DNA of 51,742 nt, from NCBI RefSeq assembly GCF_005771565.1, contig NZ_VAWA01000014.1, positions 10,443 to 62,184 on the forward strand, given 5' to 3'. This DNA is from Nesterenkonia sphaerica (GTDB lineage: Bacteria; Actinomycetota; Actinomycetes; Actinomycetales; Micrococcaceae). Position numbers and translations under genes: made by a program. This document shows, in pieces, positions 18,083 to 27,285 of the stretch. The notes below the pieces were generated by a model. It saw only the letters and a list, made by a program, of their open reading frames with translations, ran no database searches and was not told the origin of the DNA. Each line of letters starts with the position of its first letter. The first letter of the stretch is position 1.

Positions 18083-18895
18083 TTATTCACTCTGCAGCCC
18101 CGCCCGCGGAGTCACCGCGACCACCGCGGCACCGCGCACGAATGCGCCGGCCTCGGTCAGCGCAGCGTACATCCCGTGGATCGTGGCCCCGGTGGTGAGC
18201 ACGTCGTCGATCAGCAGCACCTGCTGGCCCGACACGGCGCGGCGCGCCTGTTCAGTGAGCTCAAACTGTGTCACCGCAGCGCGCCGGCTGCTCTTGGCCC
18301 GGCCTTTTTGGCTGCGCAGGCCGGACAGGGAAAGCATTCCGCTGCGGGTGCGGTTCAGCACCGGTCCCTGCGCTCGGCAGCGCTGCGGCAGTGCCGCTGC
18401 ACTGACCAGTTCCTCCACCGGAGAGCGTCCGCGCCGCAGCCGTGCGCGGGGTGACGACGGCGGCCAGACGAGCAGCACGTCAGCACCGGGGGGCACGCCC
18501 TGGAGGGCGGTGCGCACCGAGCGGGACAGCGCCGGGGCCAAGACCCGACCCAGCCCGATGCGCTCATGATCTTTGAATGCAATGACCACATCGGCCACCA
18601 GGGTCTTGTACAGGCCAGCACTGCTCACCGGCAGCAGGTGGATCCCGTGCTCGTCGACATTCGTGATCGGCAGCGCTTCCGCGCCCTCAGCGGCGCTGAA
18701 GGGATCCCGGGTCAGGAGGCGAAAGTCCACACAGCACTCATCGCAGAGGTCCGTCGCTTCGGCCCCGCAGCCCACGCAGGCAACGGGCAGCAGCAGGTCA
18801 GCGGTCTGCTGGGCGGTCCGGCGCACCCCGCCTCCCAGCGGGGAGAACCATAGCCGGTCCAGCGCTGAGGTCAGAGACGGCGTCGAGCTGGGCAT
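18083..18895 (-). CDS. comF: ComF-family phosphoribosyltransferase-like protein
   Basis: The 270-residue protein has a cysteine cluster near residues 37-55 (ACVGCGAEATDLCDECC) like the zinc finger of ComF, and a C-terminal phosphoribosyltransferase fold. The latter ends in VLLIDDVLTTGATIHG, the typical phosphoribosyl-pyrophosphate loop. ComF is needed for DNA uptake in naturally competent bacteria, yet the family is common in non-competent actinobacteria and its reaction is not known. It lies between lpqB and hpf on the same strand, 64 bases after the lpqB stop. No other competence gene is present in the window. Confidence 0.88.
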   Translation of the reverse strand: MPSSTPSLTSALDRLWFSPLGGGVRRTAQQTADLLLPVACVGCGAEATDLCDECCVDFRLLTRDPFSAAEGAEALPITNVDEHGIHLLPVSSAGLYKTLVADVVIAFKDHERIGLGRVLAPALSRSVRTALQGVPPGADVLLVWPPSSPRARLRRGRSPVEELVSAAALPQRCRAQGPVLNRTRSGMLSLSGLRSQKGRAKSSRRAAVTQFELTEQARRAVSGQQVLLIDDVLTTGATIHGMYAALTEAGAFVRGAAVVAVTPRAGLQSE

Positions 18896-18959
18896 GGCTC
18901 CAGCATGTGCGCTCGGCGCAGGAGCGCGCCAGGGGTGGTGTGCAGCTGTGGAAAACTCG

Positions 18960-20696
18960 TCAGCCGGAGTAGCTGAGGTCCCGGACGTCGTCGTCGATCT
19001 CGTCCTGGATCATGTTGGAGTCCCCCACGATCTGCCACACTCCGGAGTCCTCCTGCTCAAAGTAGACCGGGCGCCCCTCACCGACGGAGACGTTGAGCAG
19101 CCCGGAGAGGCCTTCTGAAGGTGGGCCGGAGGCGCCGGAGATGTTGATCCGCTGCATATACCTGGTCTCCACCTCTTCCGAGTCGTGGGGCCGCCACACC
19201 AGCACCTCGTCATTATTTGACCAACGGACCTCCTCCAGCTCCACCTGTTCATCGTGGTGGAGACGCTGGTGCTGCTCCAGCCCCCACGGCACCCCGGTGG
19301 TGCCGTCCCGCTGCACGGAGGCGATGTAGAGGCTGCGCACTCCGGCGTCCTCGAGGATGAGCGCAGCCCGCGTGCCGTCTTGGGAGATACGCAGCGAGGT
19401 CACGCGCCGCCCTTCGATGAAGTCAGCGGTCACGGCCACCGAGTTGGCATCCTCGTCCTCATAGCTGAAGGCCCGGATAGTTGCCGAGTCCTCACCGTTG
19501 GTGGTCACTGTCCAGGTCCAGCCGAAGTTATCCATGGAGGGCCGCGGCATATTCTCTGACTCCACCAGCAGTTCGGGCTCATCAGCGTCGGCGCGCACAT
19601 GATAGAGCTCATTCAGATCCCCGGACATCACCGCGATCACTTCCCCTTCGGCTGCGGTGGAGACGGCGGGGAACCGAGGCTCGATGTCACTGAGGTCGGG
19701 CATTCCTGCCACCCGTGAGGTATCGGTGTTCAGCTGCCACACCAGTTCGTCACCCTGGAGGCCGATCTGTCGCTCCAAGGCTCTGGGCTGGGTCTCGATC
19801 TGCAGCCCCTGCCCTTCCGGGAGCTCAGGAAGCTCGACGTCAGCCCCGCCCACCGTCAGCCTGACCTCACGCACGGAGCTCAGCTGGGTCAGCGCCATGG
19901 AGAGCTGGTTGTGCATCAGAGCCAGCTCACGGTCAGAAGCGCCAGCGGTCACCGAGGGATCCAGGTCCACCGTGGCAGTTCCCTCGGAGACTGGAACAGC
20001 AGGCGTGCCGAGACTGGCGTTGTCGTCGAAGGCGGAGAGCACCCCTGGGGCCAGCCAGGGCGCAGGCCCGCGCAGCAGCAGATCCACCAATTCGGTGGAC
20101 TGGCCTGAGAGGCTGATCAGCCACCTGACGTCGGGCACCGCGTAGCGCTGCTGCGGATCGTAGAAATACAGGGTGAATTCGTCATAGGCGCTGTTGAAGG
20201 CCCCGGCTTCCAGGATCTTGCCGTCGGGGGCACCGCTGATGCGCCATTCGCCGTCGACTTCCTCGACCTCGAACGTCTGACTGGTGGGCTCATCCGGACG
20301 GGCCATGATGCCGTCAGAGTTAACCCGAGCGTCCATGGTCAGTTGAACGTTGTAGACCGCCTCCCCGGACGCATCGACGCTCATGTTTCCGTCGGTGTAG
20401 ACCATTGTCTGGGTCCACGGGTCCCATTCCTCCGCAAAATCCTCGGTCAGGTACTCGCGGGCCACCGCATGATCGTCATCAGGCCGAGCCCCAGCCTGCA
20501 GGAACCCCTCGATGATGTCTTCCGGGCTGGCCCCGGACTCTGGGGAGCGCACCACGACCCCCGAGTCGCGCTCGGATCCCGCTGGAGCCTCGGCGGTTCC
20601 CACGTCCCCGTCGGTGGGCAGCGTAGGAGTACAAGCACTGACCAACAAACCCACTGCGGCCAGCCCAGCGACCCATGTCCTCAGTGCCGCGCTCAT
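18960..20696 (-). CDS. lpqB: Lipoprotein LpqB, partner of the MtrAB system
   Basis: LpqB is an outer-face lipoprotein that binds the sensor domain of MtrB. The 578-residue precursor has a lipoprotein signal peptide with lipobox VSAC, cysteine 22 being the lipid site. A GerMN-like domain follows (about 200-310; VDLLLRGPAPWLAPGVLSAF, then SEGTATVDLDPSV), and the C-terminal half (about 320-570) is a beta-propeller-like region. The ATG at 20696 overlaps the mtrB stop by four bases (ATGA), so translation is coupled. Gene order mtrA-mtrB-lpqB is the standard one. Confidence 0.95.
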   Translation of the reverse strand: MSAALRTWVAGLAAVGLLVSACTPTLPTDGDVGTAEAPAGSERDSGVVVRSPESGASPEDIIEGFLQAGARPDDDHAVAREYLTEDFAEEWDPWTQTMVYTDGNMSVDASGEAVYNVQLTMDARVNSDGIMARPDEPTSQTFEVEEVDGEWRISGAPDGKILEAGAFNSAYDEFTLYFYDPQQRYAVPDVRWLISLSGQSTELVDLLLRGPAPWLAPGVLSAFDDNASLGTPAVPVSEGTATVDLDPSVTAGASDRELALMHNQLSMALTQLSSVREVRLTVGGADVELPELPEGQGLQIETQPRALERQIGLQGDELVWQLNTDTSRVAGMPDLSDIEPRFPAVSTAAEGEVIAVMSGDLNELYHVRADADEPELLVESENMPRPSMDNFGWTWTVTTNGEDSATIRAFSYEDEDANSVAVTADFIEGRRVTSLRISQDGTRAALILEDAGVRSLYIASVQRDGTTGVPWGLEQHQRLHHDEQVELEEVRWSNNDEVLVWRPHDSEEVETRYMQRINISGASGPPSEGLSGLLNVSVGEGRPVYFEQEDSGVWQIVGDSNMIQDEIDDDVRDLSYSG

Positions 20697-22363
20697 GGGG
20701 AACCGCCGTCCTTGTAGAGCGCCTGTTCGTTGACCCGGTCATGAGCCCGCTCCACCGCGATCAAGTCAGCATCGGCGCTGATCCGGTTGCGCTGCTGCAC
20801 TGAGTAGACCGGCGGCAGCGCCAGCGGGGAGGATTCGTAGGGAGCCCCTTGGACGCGAGGAAGCACCAGCCGGAAGCAGGAGCCCTGCCCGGTCTGGCCC
20901 CACGCGTCGAGGCTGCCCTGATGCAGCCTGATGTCTTCGGTGGCGATCGACAGGCCCAGCCCGGAGCCGCCGGTGGTGCGTGCCCGTGCCGGGTCGGCCC
21001 TCCAGAAGCGGTCGAAGACGTGGGCCACCTGCTCCGAGGACATACCCACACCATAGTCGCGCACCGCGATCGCCACCGCGCTCTCATTGGCGGAGATGAT
21101 CAGATCCACCGGCTGACCTTCGGAATGTTCAATGGCGTTGTTGACCAGGTTGCGAAGAATACGGTTGATCCGGCGCCGGTCCACCTCCGCGATGTAACTG
21201 TCCACCTCATCGGGAATCACCATGTTCAGCTCTGCTCCGGCACGGTCGGCCAGGGGGACGGCGGCGGTCAGCACGTCCTCCGCCAAGGCCCACAGGTCCA
21301 CTTCGGACAGGGCCAGCTCAGCGGCGCCGGCATCAAAGCGCGACATCTCCAGCAGGTCGGCCAGCAGCGCCTGAAAACGCTCCACCTGGTGGTGCAGCAG
21401 CTCGGTGGAGCGCTGACTCACCGGATCGAACTGGTCGCGGGATTCGTAGAGCATGCTTGCTGCCATGCTCACTGTGGTCAGCGGGGTGCGCAGCTCATGG
21501 GAGACGTCCGAGACGAAGCGCTGCTGCATCTTCGACAGGTGGGCTAACTGGGTGATCTGCTCCTGCAGAGTGGAGGCCATCCGGTTGAAGGAGACTCCCA
21601 AGCGAGCGATCTCGTCCTCGCCGATCACGGCAAGGCGCTGGTCGAGCTGCCCGTCGGCAATGCGTTCTGAGACCTCCGCGGCCTGGGAGACCGGCCGTAC
21701 CACCGACCGGGCTACCCAGGCGGCGATCAGCAGGTTCATCACCAGAATGGCGGTGGCTGCGACGAGGAAGACACGGAAGACAAAATTCACGTTCTCCTGC
21801 ACCGAGGAGAAGTCGTAGACGAAGAAGAGACCGTAAGGGGGGCCGGTGGGGAGCTGGATGCTGATGCCGAAAGCTACCCCCGGGACTACCACGCCATCGT
21901 CACCCTCGATGCCCACCGGCTGCCAGTGCTGCCGGTCGGGCCCACTGACCAAGACAGCCTCGCGGAGCTCCGGGCTGATCACATCCTGCGAGATTTCTGT
22001 CGAGCGCGGCATAACGGGCAAGTTCTCTGACTCCTCCAGCGGGATCAGCAGGCTTTCCCGGATCAGCGCCGAGGAGCCGCCCAGCCCCTCGAAGATCTCC
22101 GGCACGCGCTCTTCCAGGGTCGCCGACTCCGATGTTTCGATGGCGCCGAATGCCTGCCGAGCCTCGGCCAAACCCGCGGTGGCCTCAGCCTCCACCTGGT
22201 CAAGACGCTCCTGGTAGAGCCCGGTGGTGACCTGCTGGACGAGGAAGTAGGCGATCAGCGCCGAACCGACCAGGGTGATGACTCCGGTGATCACCATGGC
22301 GCGCGCCATCAGGGAGCGCGCCCAGAACTTCGAGAGTCTCGTCACGCGCCGCCGAAGCGTCAC
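20693..22363 (-). CDS. mtrB: Sensor histidine kinase MtrB
   Basis: MtrB is a membrane kinase that controls MtrA in response to cell-wall and division signals. The 556-residue protein has a membrane helix at about 21-43, an extracytoplasmic domain (about 44-195), a second helix (196-217), a HAMP linker (about 215-270), the phosphoacceptor site FVSDVSHELRTPL (histidine 289), an N box (LRNLVNNAIEHS), a G1 box (DYGVGM) and a G2 box (GSGLGLSIA). GTG 22363 is the first start in frame after the mtrA stop and has GGAGG about 12 bases upstream. The frame stays open further upstream with a non-conserved acidic stretch and no ATG, GTG or TTG start in a good context. Confidence 0.95.
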   Translation of the reverse strand: MTLRRRVTRLSKFWARSLMARAMVITGVITLVGSALIAYFLVQQVTTGLYQERLDQVEAEATAGLAEARQAFGAIETSESATLEERVPEIFEGLGGSSALIRESLLIPLEESENLPVMPRSTEISQDVISPELREAVLVSGPDRQHWQPVGIEGDDGVVVPGVAFGISIQLPTGPPYGLFFVYDFSSVQENVNFVFRVFLVAATAILVMNLLIAAWVARSVVRPVSQAAEVSERIADGQLDQRLAVIGEDEIARLGVSFNRMASTLQEQITQLAHLSKMQQRFVSDVSHELRTPLTTVSMAASMLYESRDQFDPVSQRSTELLHHQVERFQALLADLLEMSRFDAGAAELALSEVDLWALAEDVLTAAVPLADRAGAELNMVIPDEVDSYIAEVDRRRINRILRNLVNNAIEHSEGQPVDLIISANESAVAIAVRDYGVGMSSEQVAHVFDRFWRADPARARTTGGSGLGLSIATEDIRLHQGSLDAWGQTGQGSCFRLVLPRVQGAPYESSPLALPPVYSVQQRNRISADADLIAVERAHDRVNEQALYKDGGSP

Positions 22364-22458
22364 CCAAGGCGCTGCCTCCTCGGGTGCAGTGGGGTCCGGG
22401 TCTCCCGCCTGGCTCTCGCCAAACGAGCTGCTGTCCTGAGTGATGTCGGCGGCGCCCC

Positions 22459-23142
22459 TCAGCCGCCGGCCTTGTAACCGATGCCGCGAACGGTCTGGAT
22501 GATCTCCGGATTCTCCGGGTCCTTTTCAACTTTGGAGCGCAGCCGCTGCACGTGGACGTTGACCAGTCGGGTGTCAGCCTGGTGGCGGTACCCCCACACT
22601 TCTTCCAGCAGCATCTCCCGGTTCCACACCTGCCACGGTTTCTTCGCCAGCGTCGAGAGCAGGTCGAACTCCAACGGTGTCAATGAGATGCGGGTGCTGC
22701 CGCGCCGAACTTCATGACCAGCGACGTCGATGGTCAGGTCCCCGATAGTCAGAGTCTCCCCGTCCGGCCGGTTCGCCGGCTCCGGGGTGCGCAGCCGGGC
22801 ACGGACCCTGGCCACCAGCTCGGCTGGCTTGAAAGGCTTCGGCACATAGTCATCGGCACCGGCTTCGAGTCCTCGGACCACGTCAGCGGTATCCGACTTC
22901 GCCGTCAACATGACAATGGGGGTGTCAGCTTCCTCCCGGATTTCACGGCAGACCTCGATCCCGTCTTTGCCGGGCAGCATGAGGTCCAGCAGCACCAGGT
23001 CCGGGTCTGCGGAGCGGAACGCGTCAAGGGCAAGCTCCCCGGTGGCGCAGAAGGTCGGCTCGAACCCGTCATTGCGCAGCACGATGCCGATCATCTCCGA
23101 CAGCGCCTCGTCATCGTCGACCACCAAGATGTTGGCTCTCAT
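22459..23142 (-). CDS. mtrA: Response regulator MtrA
   Basis: The 227-residue OmpR-type regulator has a receiver domain (ILVVDDDEAL at 5-14; phosphoacceptor aspartate 53 in LLDLMLPGKDG; KPFKP switch lysine) and a winged-helix domain (about 130-225; LTPLEFDLLSTLAKKPWQVWNRE, then VNVHVQRLRSKVE). These are near-identical to MtrA of Mycobacterium and Corynebacterium. In those genera MtrA controls cell-wall hydrolases, osmoprotection and dnaA. ATG 23142 lies after GGAGCTCC; an upstream open frame to 23343 is not conserved. A small gap divides it from the divergent membrane-protein gene at 23280. Confidence 0.97.
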   Translation of the reverse strand: MRANILVVDDDEALSEMIGIVLRNDGFEPTFCATGELALDAFRSADPDLVLLDLMLPGKDGIEVCREIREEADTPIVMLTAKSDTADVVRGLEAGADDYVPKPFKPAELVARVRARLRTPEPANRPDGETLTIGDLTIDVAGHEVRRGSTRISLTPLEFDLLSTLAKKPWQVWNREMLLEEVWGYRHQADTRLVNVHVQRLRSKVEKDPENPEIIQTVRGIGYKAGG

Positions 23143-23279
23143 GGAGCTCCGTCCTTCCTCACTGCTGCTGAGACCGGCACGCGAGTCTAGGGACCCGCGC
23201 ACCTGCTGATTCTCCAGGATATATGAGGCGATAGGGTGGAACTCGGACCTCACGGCGGCTTCCGGGACAGGCGGGTGGT

Positions 23280-24368
23280 ATGAGCACGACGACGCCGGCG
23301 CGGCTGAGCCCCCACACCCCCCGCCCCGGCGCAGTATTCCCACTGCGCCCGCTGGCGCAGGACGAACTCTTCAAAGCCGCATTCACAGTGATTCGCCGCT
23401 GCCCGCGGGCTGTCCTGGGACTGCCGTTGGCAGCGGCCGTGGTGAACCTCGGCGTCGCTGTGCTGCTGCTGGCGGCCTCCCCCGGAGATGCCTATCTGCG
23501 AATGCTCACCGATCCGATGGCGTTTGAGAATGAAGAGATGCTGCTGGCGGCACTGAGTGAGGGCGGTGTGCTGCTGCTGATGGTGACCGGCTTCGTGATC
23601 AGTGGGCTGGCCTGGGCGGTCTCCGTGGGCCTCTTGGCCATCCCTGTACTGCGCGCCGCCTACGGCCTGCCCACCTCCCTGCGGCAGACCGTGGGCCTGC
23701 GCGCACGCCGGCTGGGGTGGCTGCTGCTGCATCTGCTGGTGGTGGTGACCGCGCTGCTGCTGGTGGGAGCGCTGGCCGTGGCCGCGGGGGTGCTGCTCAC
23801 GGTCGTTACCTTAGGTTTCGGACTGCTGGTGGCCCTACCCGCCCTGTTCCTGCTGCTGTGCTGGCTGACTGCGGGGCTGATGTTCGGACCGCTGCTGACG
23901 GTCGTCGAGGGCCGTAATGCCTTCAGCGCCATCGGCAGGTCCTTTACGCTGAATCGCGGAATGTGGTGGCGGCATATTGGCGCGGTCGCGCTGCTGTATC
24001 TGATGTTGGTGGTGGTCCTGGTGGTGACCGCCCTGCCCGCCACCTTGGTGACGGAGCTCGGCAGCGAGCTCGCGTGGCGCTCGGATCCCGAGCAGAGCGA
24101 GGTCCTGGTGCTGGTGGTACTGGGCCTCGGACAGCTGTACGACCTGGTGCTGAACACTCTGCTGGTCGCCCTGATCGGGACCTTGATCTCGGTCATGTAC
24201 CTCAACGCCCGTTTCCGCAGGGAAGCATTAGACGTCATGCTCAAGCACCTGGCCCCGCAGCCGGCACAGACCGAGGCCGAGGCTGCGAAGCTGGACACCG
24301 TGCTGCCGGGCTCACCGGAGCACCTGCGGCACAGCCCGCGCCCTCCGCTGCCGGGGGCACGGCGATGA
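23280..24368 (+). CDS. Multi-helix membrane protein at the head of a MoxR-type operon
   Basis: The 362-residue protein has a short polar N-terminus, a helix PLRPLAQDELFKAAFTVIRRCPRAVLGL like the start of GPDPase-membrane-like (YciC-type) proteins, and about six membrane segments (about 43-65, 94-120, 145-170, 172-200, 233-258, 275-300). A conserved motif FGPLLTVVEGRNAFSAIGRSF lies between helices and is typical of this family. No catalytic residues are clear. The stop overlaps the next gene's ATG (ATGA), so it is co-translated with the DUF4129 gene. It probably scaffolds or supports the envelope complex with MoxR and DUF58. Confidence 0.82.
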   Translation: MSTTTPARLSPHTPRPGAVFPLRPLAQDELFKAAFTVIRRCPRAVLGLPLAAAVVNLGVAVLLLAASPGDAYLRMLTDPMAFENEEMLLAALSEGGVLLLMVTGFVISGLAWAVSVGLLAIPVLRAAYGLPTSLRQTVGLRARRLGWLLLHLLVVVTALLLVGALAVAAGVLLTVVTLGFGLLVALPALFLLLCWLTAGLMFGPLLTVVEGRNAFSAIGRSFTLNRGMWWRHIGAVALLYLMLVVVLVVTALPATLVTELGSELAWRSDPEQSEVLVLVVLGLGQLYDLVLNTLLVALIGTLISVMYLNARFRREALDVMLKHLAPQPAQTEAEAAKLDTVLPGSPEHLRHSPRPPLPGARR

Positions 24369-25006
24369 ACCTAGGGTATGACCGCGACGAGGCCCGCCGA
24401 CTGCTGGAGGAGGAATTGGCCGAGGGTTCCTATCAGCGCCAGTTCACCGGCCCGCTGCGCCGCACCCTTGACGCTTTCCTGGAGTGGCTGACCGGCCGTG
24501 CGTTCTCAATCGGTGGCTTCGACGTTCCCTACGGTGGGCTGCTTGTGCTGGCTGTGGTGAGTGCTGCCGTGGTCATCCTGCTTGCAGTGGTCCGCCCGCG
24601 GCTGCACCGCAGGGCGCCGAAGGACCAGCCGGTAGAACTGGATCCGCAGGTGACGGCCGCCGAGTTCCGTGCTCGAGCTCAGCAATGTGCCCGGGCTGGG
24701 GACATTAACGCTGCCGCCCAATATGCCTTCCGCGCGATGGTCCGTGCTGCCGAGGAACGGGGGGTGGCGCACCAGCAGCAAGGCCGCACCGCCACTGAGA
24801 TCGCCGACAGTTTGGGCCGTTGGTACCCGCCAGCCGCCGCAGACCTGCAGCGAGCCGCGGACCTGTTCAACCGCTCGCTCTACGGCTCCGCCACTCTCGC
24901 CGAAGCAGACCTGGCGTTCATCTCTGGGCTCGATGACCAGCTGCACCGGGCCCCCGGCCCGGAGCGGCTGAGCCCTCCCGCACCACCTTTGGCGGCCCCC
25001 CGGTGA
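24365..25006 (+). CDS. DUF4129 domain-containing membrane protein
   Basis: The 213-residue protein has a cytoplasmic N-terminus with ARRLLEEELAEGSYQ, a membrane helix (about 58-80; LLVLAVVSAAVVILLAVV) and a C-terminal DUF4129 region (about 100-195; EFRARAQQCARAGDINAAAQYAFRAMVRAAEERG, then TATEIADSL). DUF4129 is usually found with MoxR and DUF58 genes. ATG 24365 overlaps the upstream stop by four bases, and its stop overlaps GTG 25003. An earlier open frame from 23963 is a shadow of the upstream gene. Confidence 0.88.
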   Translation: MNLGYDRDEARRLLEEELAEGSYQRQFTGPLRRTLDAFLEWLTGRAFSIGGFDVPYGGLLVLAVVSAAVVILLAVVRPRLHRRAPKDQPVELDPQVTAAEFRARAQQCARAGDINAAAQYAFRAMVRAAEERGVAHQQQGRTATEIADSLGRWYPPAAADLQRAADLFNRSLYGSATLAEADLAFISGLDDQLHRAPGPERLSPPAPPLAAPR

Positions 25007-26280
25007 GCGCGCAGACGGGCTCACCCACCGTCGCTCCAGCAGCGGCCGCTGTCCGCACGGCGGCCACCCGCTGGCAGTTCTGGATAGTGCTGGCAGTGGT
25101 GGCGGCGGCGGTTGCCCTGGTGGCCCAGCTGCTGGAGACGTCCGAGACTGAGGTCTTCGGGACGGAGAACACCGACCTCGACGGGTACGCCGCAGTGGCC
25201 AGTGTGCTCGAAGACCACGGCGTGGAGCTCCACCGTGTCTATTCTGCCCAGGCTGCCCGGGAGCTGATGGAGCAGAACCCGGGCGCTGGCGTCGTCGTAC
25301 TCCTGAGGGATATTCCACCGGAGGAGCGATTCACCGATGAGCTGGAGGCAGAAGTAGAGGCTGGGCGTGAGGTGCTGTGGATCAGTGCGGAGACCTGGCT
25401 GATCGGCGAGGTGTTCGGCGCGGAGGCACAAGCCGGTCCGCGCATCGGTGAAGGCGCAGCCGGTACCGCCCAGGTGCTGCACAGCGGGCCCCGCTGCCCC
25501 CACCCCGCCGCGGAAACGGCCAGCAGCCTGCAGGCCCCAGGTGGTTCACTGCATGCGGAGCGGGGATGCTTCCCCGTCGATCACGACAGCTATGTGCTCA
25601 GCGAGACCACGCACGGTCTCGTCTTCACCGCGCCGGAGGCGTTCACCAATCAGCACATCACCGCAGAGGGTAACGCCGCACTGGCGCTGGGTCTGTTGGG
25701 CGCTGCTGCCGAGAACGAGGCGGAACAGACCCTGATCTGGTACACGCCCTCCGGCACCGATCAGGTCGGTGCTCAGCAGTGGGGATCCCCTCTGGACTAC
25801 CTCCCCGCGTGGTTCTGGCCACTGCTCTGGTGGCTGATGATCTGCGCTGCCATTGGCCTGGTGGCCGCCGGACGGCGGTACGGGCCCGTGGTGAGTGAAC
25901 CCATGCCGGTCACCGTCCCGGCAGAGGAGGCGGTGGTGGGCCGAGGGCGGCTGTACCAGCGCGCCAATGCGGTCGCCGCGACCAACCAGGTGCTGCGCAG
26001 TGCGCATCTGCTGCGCCTGAGTCGGCTGCTCGGACTGGGGCGAGGTGCCTCTCCTGAAGCAATCGCAGCGGCGGCCTCGCACACCGCCCAGTGGGACCTT
26101 GACGCCGTGCGCCGCCTGCTGGAAGGCCCGGCGTCTGAGCACGCCCTTTCCCCCAACCAGCATGCGGCACGACCCCGAGACACGGACTCACCCAGCGACA
26201 TGGTGGCCAGGGCCGATGCGTTGGCCAAGCTGGAACGTGACGTCAGAGACGCTCTCAGAACACAAAGGAGAACCGAATGA
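25003..26280 (+). CDS. DUF4350 domain-containing membrane protein
   Basis: The 425-residue protein has a membrane helix near residues 25-43, an extracytoplasmic DUF4350-like region (about 44-265; FGTENTDLDGYAAVASVLEDHGVELHRVY is the usual start), a second helix (about 272-292; WFWPLLWWLMICAAIGLVAAG) and a cytoplasmic tail. DUF4350 resembles a GATase/IFT52-like fold. GTG 25003 overlaps the previous stop (GTGA). The stop TGA overlaps the ATG of the MoxR gene. The tail includes RYGPVV and AAASHTAQWDLDAVRRLLEGP; no catalytic motif is clear. Confidence 0.85.
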   Translation: MSAQTGSPTVAPAAAAVRTAATRWQFWIVLAVVAAAVALVAQLLETSETEVFGTENTDLDGYAAVASVLEDHGVELHRVYSAQAARELMEQNPGAGVVVLLRDIPPEERFTDELEAEVEAGREVLWISAETWLIGEVFGAEAQAGPRIGEGAAGTAQVLHSGPRCPHPAAETASSLQAPGGSLHAERGCFPVDHDSYVLSETTHGLVFTAPEAFTNQHITAEGNAALALGLLGAAAENEAEQTLIWYTPSGTDQVGAQQWGSPLDYLPAWFWPLLWWLMICAAIGLVAAGRRYGPVVSEPMPVTVPAEEAVVGRGRLYQRANAVAATNQVLRSAHLLRLSRLLGLGRGASPEAIAAAASHTAQWDLDAVRRLLEGPASEHALSPNQHAARPRDTDSPSDMVARADALAKLERDVRDALRTQRRTE

Positions 26281-27281
26281 CCGAGGATCACCCGGCCCCT
26301 CACCCCACCCTGGAGGCCGATGCGCTCTCTGCCGAGGAACTGCGCGGCCGGCTGGCCCGCGTCCGCGAAGAGGTGGCCAAGGCCGTGGTGGGGCAGGACG
26401 CAGCGGTGACCAGTGTGATCATCGCGCTGCTGGTGCGCGGCCATGTGCTGCTCGAAGGAGTGCCCGGGGTGGCGAAGACCCTGCTGGTGCGAGCGCTCTC
26501 AGCCTCCTTGGGCCTGCACTCCGCCCGGGTCCAGTTCACCCCGGACCTGATGCCCGGTGATGTGACCGGCTCGTTAGTCTACGACTCCAAGACCGGGGAC
26601 TTCAGCTTCCGTCAGGGGCCGGTCTTCACCAATCTGCTGCTGGCCGACGAGATCAACCGCACTCCGCCGAAGACGCAGGCCTCGCTCCTGGAAGCGATGG
26701 AGGAGCGGCAGGTCTCGGTGGACGGTGCGGCCCGGCCGCTGCCGGACCCGTTCTTAGTCGCGGCGACGCAGAATCCGGTGGAATACGAGGGCACCTACCC
26801 GCTGCCGGAAGCGCAGTTGGACAGGTTCCTGCTCAAGGTGGAGCTGCGCCTGCCAGAACGTGAACAGGAGGTGGAGGTGATCAACCGCCACGCCGCCGGG
26901 TTTGATCCGTCAAACCTGGCAGCCGCCGGAGTGCGTCCGGTCGCCGGCACAGACGACGTGCTTGCAGCCCGGAAGTCGGTCAGCGCGGTTCGCATCACTT
27001 CCGAGGTCGCCGGGTACATCGTCGACCTCGCACGCGCCACCCGCGCCGCCCCGAGCTTCCAGCTCGGCGTCTCACCCCGCGGGGCCACCGCCCTCATGAA
27101 TTCCGCCAGAGCCTGGGCCTGGCTGTGCGGACGTGACTATGTGACCCCCGACGATGTCAAAGCACTTGCACTGCCCGCGCTTCGCCACCGTGTGGCGCTG
27201 ACCCCGGAGGCGTCGATGGACGGCACCGGCGCTGACGAGGTGCTCCAAGGCATTCTGACCACGACGCCTGTCCCCCGGTGA
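26277..27281 (+). CDS. MoxR-family AAA+ ATPase
   Basis: The 334-residue AAA+ protein has Walker A EGVPGVAKT (about 60-68), Walker B LLLADEINRTPPKTQ, sensor 1 VAATQNPVEYEGTYPLPEAQLDRF and a C-terminal sensor 2 arginine region (GVSPRGATALM). MoxR ATPases act as chaperones for metal insertion or for assembly of complexes with DUF58/vWA proteins. ATG 26277 overlaps the stop of DUF4350 (ATGA). AAAGGAG lies 8 bases upstream. The DUF58 partner begins four bases after this gene. Confidence 0.95.
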   Translation: MTEDHPAPHPTLEADALSAEELRGRLARVREEVAKAVVGQDAAVTSVIIALLVRGHVLLEGVPGVAKTLLVRALSASLGLHSARVQFTPDLMPGDVTGSLVYDSKTGDFSFRQGPVFTNLLLADEINRTPPKTQASLLEAMEERQVSVDGAARPLPDPFLVAATQNPVEYEGTYPLPEAQLDRFLLKVELRLPEREQEVEVINRHAAGFDPSNLAAAGVRPVAGTDDVLAARKSVSAVRITSEVAGYIVDLARATRAAPSFQLGVSPRGATALMNSARAWAWLCGRDYVTPDDVKALALPALRHRVALTPEASMDGTGADEVLQGILTTTPVPR

Positions 27282-27285
27282 GTCT

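Noticed and set aside
23963-24364. Extension of the DUF4129 protein upstream to 23963
   Set aside because: This part overlaps the membrane-protein gene in another frame and has low-complexity Gly/Arg content; ATG 24365 with a four-base overlap is the normal coupled start.
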